The notes beneath the pieces were generated by a model, which was not told the DNA's origin, did no database searches, and saw only the letters and a program-made list of their open reading frames with translations. Positions 48,878 to 58,337 of a DNA stretch of 64,000 bases are shown here, in pieces (position 1 is the stretch's first letter; each line of letters opens with the position of its first letter). The stretch is from Gillisia mitskevichiae (lineage in GTDB: Bacteria > Bacteroidota > Bacteroidia > Flavobacteriales > Flavobacteriaceae): positions 620,001 through 684,000 of the forward strand of contig NZ_RBLG01000001.1 of the NCBI RefSeq assembly GCF_003634585.1, in the 5' to 3' direction. The position numbers and the translations under genes were made by a program.

Positions 48878-51223
48878 CTAACTGTTTGATACATTTCGTT
48901 CTATTTTTAAACTTTTACCGATGCACTTTTCTTGGATGATCTTTTTGCCACGTTTTGAAGCCGAGTCCATCTTTAAACTTAAATCTAATTTATTTTCTTT
49001 AAGACCAACCTCCAAAGGGTAACCCTCAACAACTAAACGCGCCATTACGTAGCACAAGCTGGATTCCGCACCTTGATTTATATTAATATTTTCTTTTTCA
49101 AGACCATCATAACAGGCACCATTAACAGGGTTGTACATAATTTGCTTGAGATGGTTATTGCCTAAAAACCAATTAAATGCGGTATGAAGCTGTTTGGAGT
49201 ATTTCTTTTTATGGGTAACTTTACAGAATAGGTCCAATGAAAGAATGGTATAAGCCACCTCAATGGGTTGTTCGCCGTGAAAGGTACGTTTGTTTCTTTT
49301 GTGAAACCATCCGTCATTAGAAATGACTTTAATTTGCCCTTTCATAAAATATTGTGATAATAAAAAGTCAAAAGTAGTTTCGGCAACGTCCTTGTATTTT
49401 TTATTTTTTGTGATTAGCCAAGCATAAAAAAGCGCTTCTGGCAATATACTATTGGCATAGGTCAGGTAATCTTCAAACCATTCCCATTTTTTATCACTGG
49501 TAATATTAAAAATGCGCAAGAGCTCTTGGGCCAATGTATCTGCTAACTGATTATATTGGGTTTTAGGCTCATTTTCTTGATAATAATAAAGTCCTTTTAA
49601 TATAAAGCCAATGGCTCGTGGGGATTTGAAATCCGCTACATTTCGTATGACGTTTTTAAAACAGTTTTCTGCTTTGGCTACTAAACTTTTTGGCAGGTTT
49701 TCTGTATCAGACAATACATAGCCAAGTGCCCAAATGGCCCTGCCATTGGAATCTTCCAGGTTCACTTCGGTATTCTGATTGGTAAATTGCTTTTCATAAT
49801 CCACATAATTATAGAACAGTCCATCGTCCTGTTGGCAAAACACAATAAAGTCCATATAAATTTCAATGAGCCGCAGGACTTTGTCATTTCTTTTTTTCTT
49901 ATAATACATAAGCATTGCTATAAGCGCCCTTGCATTATCATCAAGTGTATAACCAAAAGACGTATCCGGGACACTAAAATTTGAAAATTGAAGCATCCCA
50001 AAGTCAGTAGTCATATCTTCAATATGGTCTGTTTTTATGGGTGGTAAACTAAAATCCAAAGAATTATTATGTTGCAAATAATCCTGAAAAATATCGGAAT
50101 AGGAAATGGCTACATTTTCCCAACTAAAAGCACGCATTTTAAGAAAAGCATTTTTTCCCATTGATGTTGCTATTAGCGGTTGTTCCAACAAATCGATAAC
50201 AGCGTTACTAATTTCTATGGGATCTTCAAAATCATTCAATAAAATACCAGTACTGGAATCAAGGTATTCTTTAGAATGGGGAATAGGAGTTGATATAACA
50301 GGGTTTCCGCAACTCATGGCATAAGCAAAAGTGCCGCTAACGGCCTGGTTGGGATCTTTAGATGAGAATAAGTAAACATCGGACAAGGATAGGTATTCCA
50401 ACAATTTGGAAAGTTCCAAATATTCGTTTATAAAAATGACATGGTCTTTAATATCTAAATCATCGACTATTGTTAAAAGCGCATTTCTATATGTTTCGCC
50501 TTCTCTCTTTATTATATCAGGATGTGTTTTGCCTAAAACCAGATAAACTGTGTTAGGGAATTTTTGGAGTATTTTTGGCAATGCACGAAGGGCTGTTTCT
50601 ATATTTTTATTCTCACTTAATAAACCAAATGTGGAGAGCACATTTTTATTTTGAAAGCCATATCTATTTTTAAGCCGTTGTTTTTCTTTCCATAGTACAA
50701 TATGGGTGCCATGGGGTATGACAGCTATTTTGTTAGTATCAATATGATAATCACTTTCTAGTATTTCTGCGGATTTATTGGTAAGAACGATCAGTTTCTC
50801 GGAAAGATCACCCAACGCTTGCACTATTTTAGTTCTTTTTTCATCTGGATAGGGTAGCACGGTATGAAACACACAAGAAATAGGGATGTCTAACTTTAGC
50901 AGAAAAGCCACTAAATGGCCACCGTAGTCACCTCCAAACAGCCCAAACTCGTGTTGTATACAAACCATTCCAATATCGTCCCTTTCATTTAACTTATTAG
51001 CTACTTTGAAAAAGGAACTTAACTCTTGGGCATCTATTTTATATTTAACTTCCTCTGGATAATCATTAGCGTCGCAGCACTCATTTTCCAGAGCACAAAC
51101 CTCGATCTCTATGGTTGAGCCAAAGCATCTTTTCAAAGCCCGTATCAAATCTTGTGAAAAAGTAGCAATACCGCACTCGCGTGGAGGATATGAGCATACG
51201 AATAAAATTTTATGATTTTTCAT
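48878..51223 (-). CDS. GT4 glycosyltransferase with C-terminal helical domain
   Basis: 781 residues. Residues 1-390 are a GT-B fold glycosyltransferase (SYPPRECGIATFSQDLIRAL start; GT4 pattern FSSKDPNQAVSGTFAYAMSCGNPVI). Residues 420-745 look like an alpha/alpha-barrel (YTLDDNARALIAMLMYYKKK; KKWEWFEDYLTYANSILPEAL), typical of glycoside hydrolases or a binding domain. The start overlaps GH130 by ATGA, so synthesis and phosphorolysis of a mannoside are plausibly linked. Acceptor and sugar donor are unknown; the mannose-linked cupin points to GDP-mannose. Probably cytoplasmic. Confidence 0.75.
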   Translation of the reverse strand: MKNHKILFVCSYPPRECGIATFSQDLIRALKRCFGSTIEIEVCALENECCDANDYPEEVKYKIDAQELSSFFKVANKLNERDDIGMVCIQHEFGLFGGDYGGHLVAFLLKLDIPISCVFHTVLPYPDEKRTKIVQALGDLSEKLIVLTNKSAEILESDYHIDTNKIAVIPHGTHIVLWKEKQRLKNRYGFQNKNVLSTFGLLSENKNIETALRALPKILQKFPNTVYLVLGKTHPDIIKREGETYRNALLTIVDDLDIKDHVIFINEYLELSKLLEYLSLSDVYLFSSKDPNQAVSGTFAYAMSCGNPVISTPIPHSKEYLDSSTGILLNDFEDPIEISNAVIDLLEQPLIATSMGKNAFLKMRAFSWENVAISYSDIFQDYLQHNNSLDFSLPPIKTDHIEDMTTDFGMLQFSNFSVPDTSFGYTLDDNARALIAMLMYYKKKRNDKVLRLIEIYMDFIVFCQQDDGLFYNYVDYEKQFTNQNTEVNLEDSNGRAIWALGYVLSDTENLPKSLVAKAENCFKNVIRNVADFKSPRAIGFILKGLYYYQENEPKTQYNQLADTLAQELLRIFNITSDKKWEWFEDYLTYANSILPEALFYAWLITKNKKYKDVAETTFDFLLSQYFMKGQIKVISNDGWFHKRNKRTFHGEQPIEVAYTILSLDLFCKVTHKKKYSKQLHTAFNWFLGNNHLKQIMYNPVNGACYDGLEKENININQGAESSLCYVMARLVVEGYPLEVGLKENKLDLSLKMDSASKRGKKIIQEKCIGKSLKIERNVSNS

Positions 51224-52290
51224 GATATAGCTGTTTTTTTTAATTCATTCAATACTAGTTGTAGGCTTACTTTAGCTACCGCCGTATGTTTGTCGGCCGC
51301 TCCATAATATATATGAAGGTCGTCCCCGAACAATGCGGTCCCGGTAGGAAATACCACATGATCTACAACACCAAGCAGTTCCCATTCTTCGGTAGGGGAA
51401 AATAAGGGATAGGGCAATCGTCCAATTATTTTTATAGGGTCTTCAATATCCAGTAACGCAGCGGCGGCGTGATAGGTCTTTCCAATGTGGGTTTCACAAA
51501 CTCCGTGGTAAATCATCAGCCAACCATCCTTTGTTTCTATGGGAGGGCATCCGGCACCGAGATAATTCACTTCAAAATCGTAGAACGGATCCATAAGAAT
51601 ATGATCGTGAAGGTTCTTTATATGATTTTCCCAAAATTCTTTGGTAAGGTTTTCCCACTTTTCAAACTGTACTATTTGTATTCCTGGCCATATACGGTGG
51701 AGCATTACAAATTTACCGTTGATTTTTTTGGGGAACAGGACAATGTCCTTATCCCTCAGATACCTATGTTTTTCATCTGCCAATCCAATTTGTGCAAACA
51801 AGTTGTAGTAATAATAATACTTTGGATTCAATCTTTCCTGATTACAATGCTCCAAATGGTATTTATATTCTTTGTAGGTAATGAATGGTGTGATTATCCC
51901 CTTTTTCTCAAAATGTTTCAGGTCTTTTGAAGTTGCCAAAGCACCCATGGCATTGAACCCGTCATAAGCTGTATAAGTTAAATAATAGATATCTTCAATT
52001 TTAACAATACGAGCATCTTCCACACCATGTTTTTCATAATCAAAATCACGAGTTATTAACGGGCTTGATTTCCTTTCTATGAGATCTAAATGCTCATTGG
52101 TTTTGGCATATCCAATGGTAGAGTAATTGCCATCTTCCACCGCACGGTAAAAGATATGCACCTCTTCACCTTCTTGAGATATTCCAGGGTTTAAAACCCC
52201 ATTGCTCTCAAATTTCAATTTAGTGGGACTGAGCAGTATCCCTTTTTTCTCTATGGGTATTCTGGTATTAATTTGATGTGTATGTTCCAT
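51220..52290 (-). CDS. GH130 family beta-mannoside phosphorylase-like protein
   Basis: 356 residues with the five-bladed propeller pattern of GH130. Seen are HGVEDARIVKIEDIYYLTYTAY (the EDxRI motif), DKDIVLFPKKINGKFVMLHR, GAGCPPIETKDGWLMIYHG and the C-terminal LYPL-like PLFSPTEEWE. Members phosphorolyse beta-mannosides or mannosyl-GlcNAc to mannose 1-phosphate, an entry to glycolysis that saves ATP. Its neighbours (cupin and GT4) match a mannose-glycan cycle. The general acid is thought to be an Asp and cannot be picked here. Confidence 0.8.
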   Translation of the reverse strand: MEHTHQINTRIPIEKKGILLSPTKLKFESNGVLNPGISQEGEEVHIFYRAVEDGNYSTIGYAKTNEHLDLIERKSSPLITRDFDYEKHGVEDARIVKIEDIYYLTYTAYDGFNAMGALATSKDLKHFEKKGIITPFITYKEYKYHLEHCNQERLNPKYYYYYNLFAQIGLADEKHRYLRDKDIVLFPKKINGKFVMLHRIWPGIQIVQFEKWENLTKEFWENHIKNLHDHILMDPFYDFEVNYLGAGCPPIETKDGWLMIYHGVCETHIGKTYHAAAALLDIEDPIKIIGRLPYPLFSPTEEWELLGVVDHVVFPTGTALFGDDLHIYYGAADKHTAVAKVSLQLVLNELKKTAIS

Positions 52291-52300
52291 ATTGTAATAT

Positions 52301-52651
52301 TTATTTGGGGTCTTCCCTGTTGTATTTGTCCTTTAGCCTGACAATATCGTTTTCATCAAAATTTCCAAAAGCAATTTCAAGTACACTTACAGAAGAATCA
52401 GATGTTTTTATTTGATGTACGGTTTCCTTCGGGATAAAAAATTCGTCCCCTTTATGGCCAACTTTGGTATTGTCGCCAATTACGAAAGTTCCCGTTCCAT
52501 CTATTACTCTCCAGAATTCTTCCCTGTTATGGTGAAACTGTAGACTTAGCTCTTCGTTTGGATTAACCGTAAGTATTTTTACGGTGCTAATCTCGTTATG
52601 GGTAAAGCGTTCAAAGTTTCCCCAAGGTCTTTCCTCTATGTATGTTTTCAT
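52301..52651 (-). CDS. Cupin, phosphomannose isomerase type II C-terminal-like
   Basis: 116-residue cupin with RPWGNFERF at the start, the metal-binding pattern QFHHNREEFWRVIDG and later KETVHQI. It is the stand-alone form of the C-terminal domain of ManC-type mannose-6-phosphate isomerase/mannose-1-phosphate guanylyltransferase. It could interconvert mannose-6-phosphate and fructose-6-phosphate, linking GH130 products to PFK next upstream. Length and motifs are complete for a single cupin. Confidence 0.8.
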   Translation of the reverse strand: MKTYIEERPWGNFERFTHNEISTVKILTVNPNEELSLQFHHNREEFWRVIDGTGTFVIGDNTKVGHKGDEFFIPKETVHQIKTSDSSVSVLEIAFGNFDENDIVRLKDKYNREDPK

Positions 52652-52662
52652 TTTTCTCGTTT

Positions 52663-53637
52663 TTATTTTCCAAATAGTTCTAAGAGTTCGTGCAATTCTT
52701 TATTGACCTGATGTTGTTTGACCACTTCATTAAAAGGGGTTAAGTGCAATTGATTGTTTAAAATCCCGACCATTACATTCTTTTTACTTTGTAAAAGTGA
52801 TTTTACGGCTTCCACCCCAAGCCTAATACCCAACATCCTATCTAAAGCAGAAGGATTTCCACCTCGCTGAACGTGCCCAAGCCTCGTAATTCGTATATCG
52901 ACATTGGGATTGACTTCCTTTATTTTTGAGGAAACCAGTTCAGCGCCTATTTCATCACCTTCAGAAACCACGACAAGAAAAGCATCTTCGCTATCGTAAT
53001 TTTTAATCTTGTCCAATAGGTAAATAAAATCTTTTGCACTTTCAGGAATTAGTATGGCATCTGCACCTACCATTAATCCCGAATGAATAGCGATGTAGCC
53101 TGAATCCCTTCCCATTACTTCAACAATAAATACGCGGTTATGAGATTCGGCAGTGTCCTTTATTTTATCAATATTTTCAATAGCCGTGTTTACTGCGGAA
53201 TCAAAACCAAGGGTATAATCAGTACCAGATATATCGTTGTCAATAGTCCCGGGAATACCAATGAATGGGATGTCGCATATTTCTGAAAAAGCCAATAAAC
53301 CTTTAAAAGTGCCATCGCCACCAATAGCAATTAAAGCATCTATGTTGTTTGCTTTTAGAGTTTGCAATGCTTTTTTACGGCCCTCTAATTCCAGAAATCG
53401 TTTGCTTCTTGCTGTTTTTAGAATGGTACCGCCTTTTTGGGTTATTTTTTTTAGTTCGTGTGATGCTAATGGAACCAAATCACCGTCTATCAACCCTTCA
53501 TACCCTTTTCGAAAACCACTTACTTTTATACCCTTTACTTCAGCGGATTTTGCAATGGCGTACAATGCAGCGTTCATTCCAGGACTGTCGCCTCCTGAAG
53601 TAAATACGCCTATATGTTTAATTTTATTAGTGCTCAT
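52663..53637 (-). CDS. pfkA: ATP-dependent 6-phosphofructokinase
   Basis: 324 residues from ATG at 53637 (MSTNKIKHIGVFTSGGDSPG); an upstream extension to 53700 is dropped because it lies within the hydrolase gene. GGDGT at 106-110 and PGTIDND at 129-135 are the ATP-PFK forms, differing from the GGDD and PKTIDND of PPi enzymes. The active Asp lies in TIDND. It overlaps the alpha/beta hydrolase stop by 11 bp. With FbaB and GAPDH it gives a compact upper-to-middle glycolysis unit. Confidence 0.9.
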   Translation of the reverse strand: MSTNKIKHIGVFTSGGDSPGMNAALYAIAKSAEVKGIKVSGFRKGYEGLIDGDLVPLASHELKKITQKGGTILKTARSKRFLELEGRKKALQTLKANNIDALIAIGGDGTFKGLLAFSEICDIPFIGIPGTIDNDISGTDYTLGFDSAVNTAIENIDKIKDTAESHNRVFIVEVMGRDSGYIAIHSGLMVGADAILIPESAKDFIYLLDKIKNYDSEDAFLVVVSEGDEIGAELVSSKIKEVNPNVDIRITRLGHVQRGGNPSALDRMLGIRLGVEAVKSLLQSKKNVMVGILNNQLHLTPFNEVVKQHQVNKELHELLELFGK

Positions 53638-54544
53638 TAGATATGGTTTTTTGTAATTTTTTATCTGAAATAGTAAAATCTTGAATTGTGTTCCAAACAA
53701 ATTCTGCTTCTTTCAGAAAGAACTGATGGTCTCCTTCAGATGAAGTAATTAGTTGTGCGTTTTTAAATTCCTTTGATAATTTTAAGGCATTTTCTAAAGG
53801 TGCAGTGGTGTCTTTTTCTCCGTGAATAAAAAGCACGTCTTTATCCTTAATTTTCTTTGCAATCGCATATAAATCTGTTTTCAAGATGACCTTTGTAAGT
53901 GAATAATAATAACTCTGCCAATGATGCTTTTTTGCATCTTCATAAACATCATCTGTGAGGTTGTCAGGTTTGAATGCACTCGACATAAAAATGGGATGAA
54001 TCATACAAATGTATTTCGAGAATTTGCTTGTTGAAATCCTATCCACAAAGGAATGGGATGACATAATTTCTTTAAACTCATCAGCGTTCTTATAAACAGG
54101 TATGCTTATAAAAATTCCTGCCTTGAACCAAGTTGGTTGCTTTTCCAATAGTGCCAATGAAATCATAGCTCCCATAGAATGTCCCGCAATAATTGTTTTG
54201 CCATCATTGAATTCTTCTTTGTTTAAAATTAATTCAAGGGCTTGCAATTGTATTGAAAGGGAATAATCACTTTGTGGTTTTGGCGAATCACCAAAACCTA
54301 GCAGGTCGACTAAAAGTAGCTTATGTGTAGTTGTAATACTTTCTAAATTGCGTTTCCAATAATGCAATGAGCCTGTTAAACCGTGCAACAAAACAAGTTT
54401 GTTTTCTCCAGAGCCTATTATTTCATAATTCAACAGTGTTTCTTTGGCATCATAAGCTGGTTGCTTACCAATTTTGTAATGCTGATAGCTTGCTATAGCT
54501 ACAACAGGAAGAATGAACACTATGGATATGAGTAGTAATGTCAT
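53627..54544 (-). CDS. Alpha/beta hydrolase, membrane-anchored
   Basis: 305 residues. An N-terminal hydrophobic helix (LLLISIVFILPVVAIASYQH) anchors or exports it. The fold has HGLTGSLHYWKRN, nucleophile elbow AGHSMGAMIS, DLLGFGDSPKP and a late Asp/His pair (HGEKDTTAPLEN; EGDHQFFLKEAE). The substrate cannot be told; esters or lipids are typical. It overlaps both neighbours (symporter by ATGA, pfkA by 11 bp), so it is part of the translationally coupled chain. Confidence 0.8.
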   Translation of the reverse strand: MTLLLISIVFILPVVAIASYQHYKIGKQPAYDAKETLLNYEIIGSGENKLVLLHGLTGSLHYWKRNLESITTTHKLLLVDLLGFGDSPKPQSDYSLSIQLQALELILNKEEFNDGKTIIAGHSMGAMISLALLEKQPTWFKAGIFISIPVYKNADEFKEIMSSHSFVDRISTSKFSKYICMIHPIFMSSAFKPDNLTDDVYEDAKKHHWQSYYYSLTKVILKTDLYAIAKKIKDKDVLFIHGEKDTTAPLENALKLSKEFKNAQLITSSEGDHQFFLKEAEFVWNTIQDFTISDKKLQKTISNEH

Positions 54545-55899
54545 TGTTTTGAAATTGATTTATTATCCGTTTTCTCACTAACCAAGATTGGGGTTTTACC
54601 ATAGTATCTATTGAAAACCATACAGGCAGTCAAATCACCAGTTACATTTACCGCAGTCCTAAACATCCCCAAGAGTCTCTCTACACCAATAATAATAATG
54701 ATGCCTTCAGCGGGTATGCCGACACTTCCCAAAACAGAAGCGAGTATAACCACACCGCCTCCAGGAATGGCTGGTGTGCCAATGGAAGCAGCTACTATGG
54801 TTACGATGACCACTATAATATTGAGTAAGCTCATTTCCAGTCCATAGGCTTGGGCTATAAAAAGAGTCGTTATAGTTTGATAGAGCGCCGTTCCATCCAT
54901 ATTGACGGTTGCGCCAATAGGTATAATAAAATTGCTAATGCTCTTATCCACTTTCAGTTCTTCTTCCGCTGTTTTTAGTGACAAGGGCATTACAGCCGCA
55001 GAGCTCGTGGTTGAAAAGGCCAATAGTTGAACATCCCTTATTTTTTTTAGGAAATGCAATGGGTTTGTTTTTCCAAGAAGGACAACCAGTCCTAAATAGA
55101 AAAACACCAGTAACAATAGACCGAGTAACACCACCACAACATAGTAGGCTAGACCTGACAGAGAGCTCAAGCCAACACTAGAGGTAAGCTGTGCCATAAG
55201 CCCAAAAACAGCAACAGGTACTAACAACATAGACCATTTCACTACCGTCATACAGACTTCTTGAATGGCACTTAAGAGTATCTTTACTGGGCGCAATAAT
55301 GCTGCATTAAGTGAGAGCACAGCCACACCAATAATAATTGTAAAAATCACGATACTTAACATATCGGCATTTACCATAGACGCCAAAGGGTTTTCGGGAA
55401 GCAGGTTTGAAATGGCATCTGGAATATTTTCAAGCCCAAAAGAAAGTTCGGTATCCTCCGTAGAGGTGGTCATTATTTCGTTATGTTCGGATAGCGATTG
55501 TTGATGCAAAAAACGACCAGGTCTAAAAAGTTGTGATAGTATAACACCGAGACTTACCGAAACTATGGTAGTGCCCAGAAAATATAATAATACGCCACCA
55601 CCTAATTTTTTCAAACTATCCTTGTCATTACTGGCGATTCCTGTGATGATTGAAGCCACAATCAATGGAATCATAATCATTTGAACCAGCTTTAGAAAGA
55701 GTACGCCTGGCAATGCCAGCCAATTTCCTAAACCATCAGCTGTTTCTTTGGTAATTCAACCATTATGAGGACTTAACAACAACCCAAATCCAACACCTAA
55801 AAACAAGGCAATAATAACCTTAAGCCATAAGCGGCTTTCTACGAGTTTTACCAGATAGTGATTTAGTGACTTAAGTGATTTTACTTCTGTTTCGAACAT
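54541..55899 (-). pseudogene. Dicarboxylate/amino-acid:cation symporter with in-frame TGA
   Basis: Gene of 452 codons in the DAACS (GltP/DctA) family, interrupted by TGA at 55756-55758 (codon 48). The frame from ATG 55899 reads MFETEVKSLKSLNHYLVKLV, then a first helix, then stop, then directly ITKETADGLGNWLALPGVLF. Frame is kept on both sides and the second half (IIPIGATVNMDGTALYQ; GVERLLGMFRTAVNVTGD) is intact. The stop replaces what is usually an aromatic or Trp position (TGG to TGA). An isolated mutation, recoding or a sequence error are possible. A TTG at 55713 could start a shortened protein lacking the first helix. Confidence 0.85.
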
Positions 55900-55910
55900 T
55901 CTTTATTTTG

Positions 55911-56972
55911 TTATGCAATACTAATTTTATGGTCTAAATAAACTTTTTGAACGGATTGTAATACTTCCACACCTTCACCGAAGGGCTTTTGAAACGCCTT
56001 TCTTCCCATAATCAGCCCAGAACCGCCAGCTCTTTTATTAATTACTGCTGTAGTAATCGCTTCCACTAAATCAGACTCTCCTTTAGAGCCACCACCGGAA
56101 TTAATTAATCCGATCTTCCCCATATAGCAATTAGCCACTTGCAACCTGCATAGGTCAATGGGATGTTTTGTTGTCAGCGTTTCATACATTTCATCATCAT
56201 ATTTTCCAAATCCTATCTCCCTAAAACCAAAATTGTTTGTTGGCAATTTTTGTTTGATGATATCAGCTTGAATAGTAACACCCAAATGATTGGCCTGTCC
56301 AGTTACATCGGCAGCGGCGTGATAATCTTCTTTTTCGGTTTTAAAAGCTTCGTTTCGGGTATAGCACCATAAAATGGTAGCCATACCTAAATTATGGGCT
56401 TCTTCAAAAGCTTCAGCTATTTCTTTAAGCTGTCTGTTACTTTCTTCGGAACCAAAATAGATAGTTGCACCGACGGCAACTGCTCCCATATCCCACGCAG
56501 CTTTTACTTTGCCAAATAAGGTTTGGTCATATTTATTGGGATAGGTAAGTAGTTCGTTGTGGTTAATCTTTACGATAAAGGGAATTTTATGGGCATATTT
56601 TCTAGCGTTCAATCCCAATACACCAAAGGTGGAAGCCACGCCATTACAACCTGCTTCCATCGCTAATTTTATAATATTCTCTGGGTCAAAATAATCCGGA
56701 TTTTTATAGAAAGAAAAAGCTGCACTATGCTCGATACCTTGGTCTACAGGCAGGATGCTCAAGTAGCCTGTACCACCAAGATTTCCGTGGTTATACAATT
56801 GTGAAAGACTTCGTAGTACCTGCGGATTTCTATTACTTTGAGTAAATACCCTGTCTAGGCTTGTCTTACTAGGTGTTTGCAATTCGTCCTTGGTTATTTT
56901 TTCACAAACGTGATTCAAATAGAAGGACGCTTTTTCACCTAATAGTTCTGTAATATTTATATTTGTTTTCAT
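55911..56972 (-). CDS. fbaB: Class I fructose-bisphosphate aldolase, FbaB (DhnA) type
   Basis: 353 residues, close to the length of E. coli FbaB. Schiff-base lysine lies in ADIIKQKLP, with [11 protein letters not shown] near the N-terminus and [10 protein letters not shown] in the phosphate-binding end. The enzyme cleaves fructose 1,6-bisphosphate to DHAP and GAP without metal, typical of archaeal-type or anaplerotic aldolases. It lies 12 bp from GAPDH and 11 bp from the symporter gene. In the mobile array it joins PFK upstream of GAPDH. Confidence 0.9.
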   Translation of the reverse strand: MKTNINITELLGEKASFYLNHVCEKITKDELQTPSKTSLDRVFTQSNRNPQVLRSLSQLYNHGNLGGTGYLSILPVDQGIEHSAAFSFYKNPDYFDPENIIKLAMEAGCNGVASTFGVLGLNARKYAHKIPFIVKINHNELLTYPNKYDQTLFGKVKAAWDMGAVAVGATIYFGSEESNRQLKEIAEAFEEAHNLGMATILWCYTRNEAFKTEKEDYHAAADVTGQANHLGVTIQADIIKQKLPTNNFGFREIGFGKYDDEMYETLTTKHPIDLCRLQVANCYMGKIGLINSGGGSKGESDLVEAITTAVINKRAGGSGLIMGRKAFQKPFGEGVEVLQSVQKVYLDHKISIA

Positions 56973-56983
56973 TGGAATAAGAT

Positions 56984-57997
56984 TTAATGAATTCCTAAAC
57001 TTTCATTTGTTTTGGCGATGGATTTGGCACCATCTGTTTCAATTCCAGTAAGTGCTCTGATGGCATCAATCGTTTCTGGGATTACAATGGCTTGGTTATC
57101 GACCACGTAGGCATAAAAAAGTTCATCTCCCACTACCTTCAGCATATCTTCCCAAAGGGCTACTTCGTACATATCGCCCCAAGGTCTTCCCATATCCAAG
57201 AACATTTCTTTAATGGTGTTGTTTGAAACCAGGCCTTGGTCATATTGAATTAGTTTGATACGACTAGACGTTTTAAAAGCATTTAAGACTTCTTCTTTCG
57301 AGACTTGCTTTTTTAACTTCACGTTCCAATAGTGCATATGGCTTAATGTTTCTGGAACTTTTACTGCGGAAGTGATGACGTCCAAATCAGGATCTACGCT
57401 TTTAGCGTCAGGACCTTGATGGCTTGGAATATCTCTTTCTGGAAGCATTGTGTTCATAATTCCGCCCAAATGACTTTCCCAAGGATCTGTTGCTCTTCTT
57501 AAAAGTGTTCCTCTGGCATAATCCAATAAATCGGCTCTTTTTAAAGCGGTCAACGTCCTTAAAATAGAAGTGGTGTTGCAAGAAACAACTCTTGTAGCAT
57601 CTAGATTTAGAGCTGATTGATAATTGTTTTCAGCACTAAAGGAATGGCCTGTTGTTTCGTGTTTTTCGCCTCCGTGCAAAATAAATTTGATGTTTTGTTC
57701 TTTATAAATTGCGACATTTTGAGCCGCAATCTTTTTAGGGGTACAGTCCACGACGAGATCTGATTTTTTCAACAGGTCGTGCATATCGCCTTTTACTGAA
57801 ATACCTTCGGATTTCATTTTATCAGTTGCTTCTGGGGTGGCTGCATAGATATCGTACTCTTTTCTCACGGCATTTTGAATGCGCCAATCGCTAATGATAT
57901 CGCACACGCCCGAAAGCTTCATATCGTCCTGTAGATTGATGGCATCGGCCACTCTTTTTCCAATGACTCCGTATCCTATAACTGCTATATTTTTCAT
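56984..57997 (-). CDS. Type II (archaeal-type) glyceraldehyde-3-phosphate dehydrogenase
   Basis: 337 residues of the archaeal GAPDH class. The NAD(P) motif is [14 protein letters not shown], the catalytic Cys140 lies in [13 protein letters not shown], and [15 protein letters not shown] follows. Bacterial GapA has SCTTN instead. Archaeal enzymes accept both NAD+ and NADP+ and make 1,3-bisphosphoglycerate. It is the first gene of the fbaB-symporter-hydrolase-pfkA chain. Presence of an archaeal-type form in a Bacteroidota element points to horizontal acquisition. Confidence 0.9.
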   Translation of the reverse strand: MKNIAVIGYGVIGKRVADAINLQDDMKLSGVCDIISDWRIQNAVRKEYDIYAATPEATDKMKSEGISVKGDMHDLLKKSDLVVDCTPKKIAAQNVAIYKEQNIKFILHGGEKHETTGHSFSAENNYQSALNLDATRVVSCNTTSILRTLTALKRADLLDYARGTLLRRATDPWESHLGGIMNTMLPERDIPSHQGPDAKSVDPDLDVITSAVKVPETLSHMHYWNVKLKKQVSKEEVLNAFKTSSRIKLIQYDQGLVSNNTIKEMFLDMGRPWGDMYEVALWEDMLKVVGDELFYAYVVDNQAIVIPETIDAIRALTGIETDGAKSIAKTNESLGIH

Positions 57998-58067
57998 TTT
58001 CTAGTTTATAAATATGTTGTTGAATAAATCTTAACTTTTTCTTTTACTCCGAGTTTTAATCAGGTTT

Positions 58068-58322
58068 TTAACTGCAACAGGATCCTCCTGATTTTTTTTG
58101 ATTTTTATCCCCTTCTGCGCCCGCGATACTATAACCACCTGCTTTTACCAAGGCTTGACTGAGTTGCGTTTTGCTTATAGATTCATTTGCTTCAATAACT
58201 GCTTGGGGTGGATTCAGACTTACTTCTACCGTTTGTACTCCCTCAATTTGTTTTAATGCTTCTTTAACATTTTTAACACAACCTCCGCAGGTCATTCCTG
58301 TAATTTCAATTTGTTGTTTCAT
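58068..58322 (-). CDS. HMA domain metallochaperone (84 aa)
   Basis: A CopZ/MerP-like protein with GMTCGGCVKNV near residue 9 and a second metal-site tail GGSCCS at the end. It would carry Cu(I) or another soft cation. No copper ATPase is adjacent (copB is 20 kb away in the same array), so partner assignment is open. It is 15 bp after the permease gene and precedes GAPDH by 70 bp. Related HMA at 63393. Confidence 0.85.
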   Translation of the reverse strand: MKQQIEITGMTCGGCVKNVKEALKQIEGVQTVEVSLNPPQAVIEANESISKTQLSQALVKAGGYSIAGAEGDKNQKKSGGSCCS

Positions 58323-58337
58323 TTTTTTGATTTTAAA

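Noticed and set aside
55756-55758. TGA as selenocysteine in the symporter
   Set aside because: No SECIS-like hairpin was seen after it, no Sec pathway gene is in the window, and the family has no Cys at this site.
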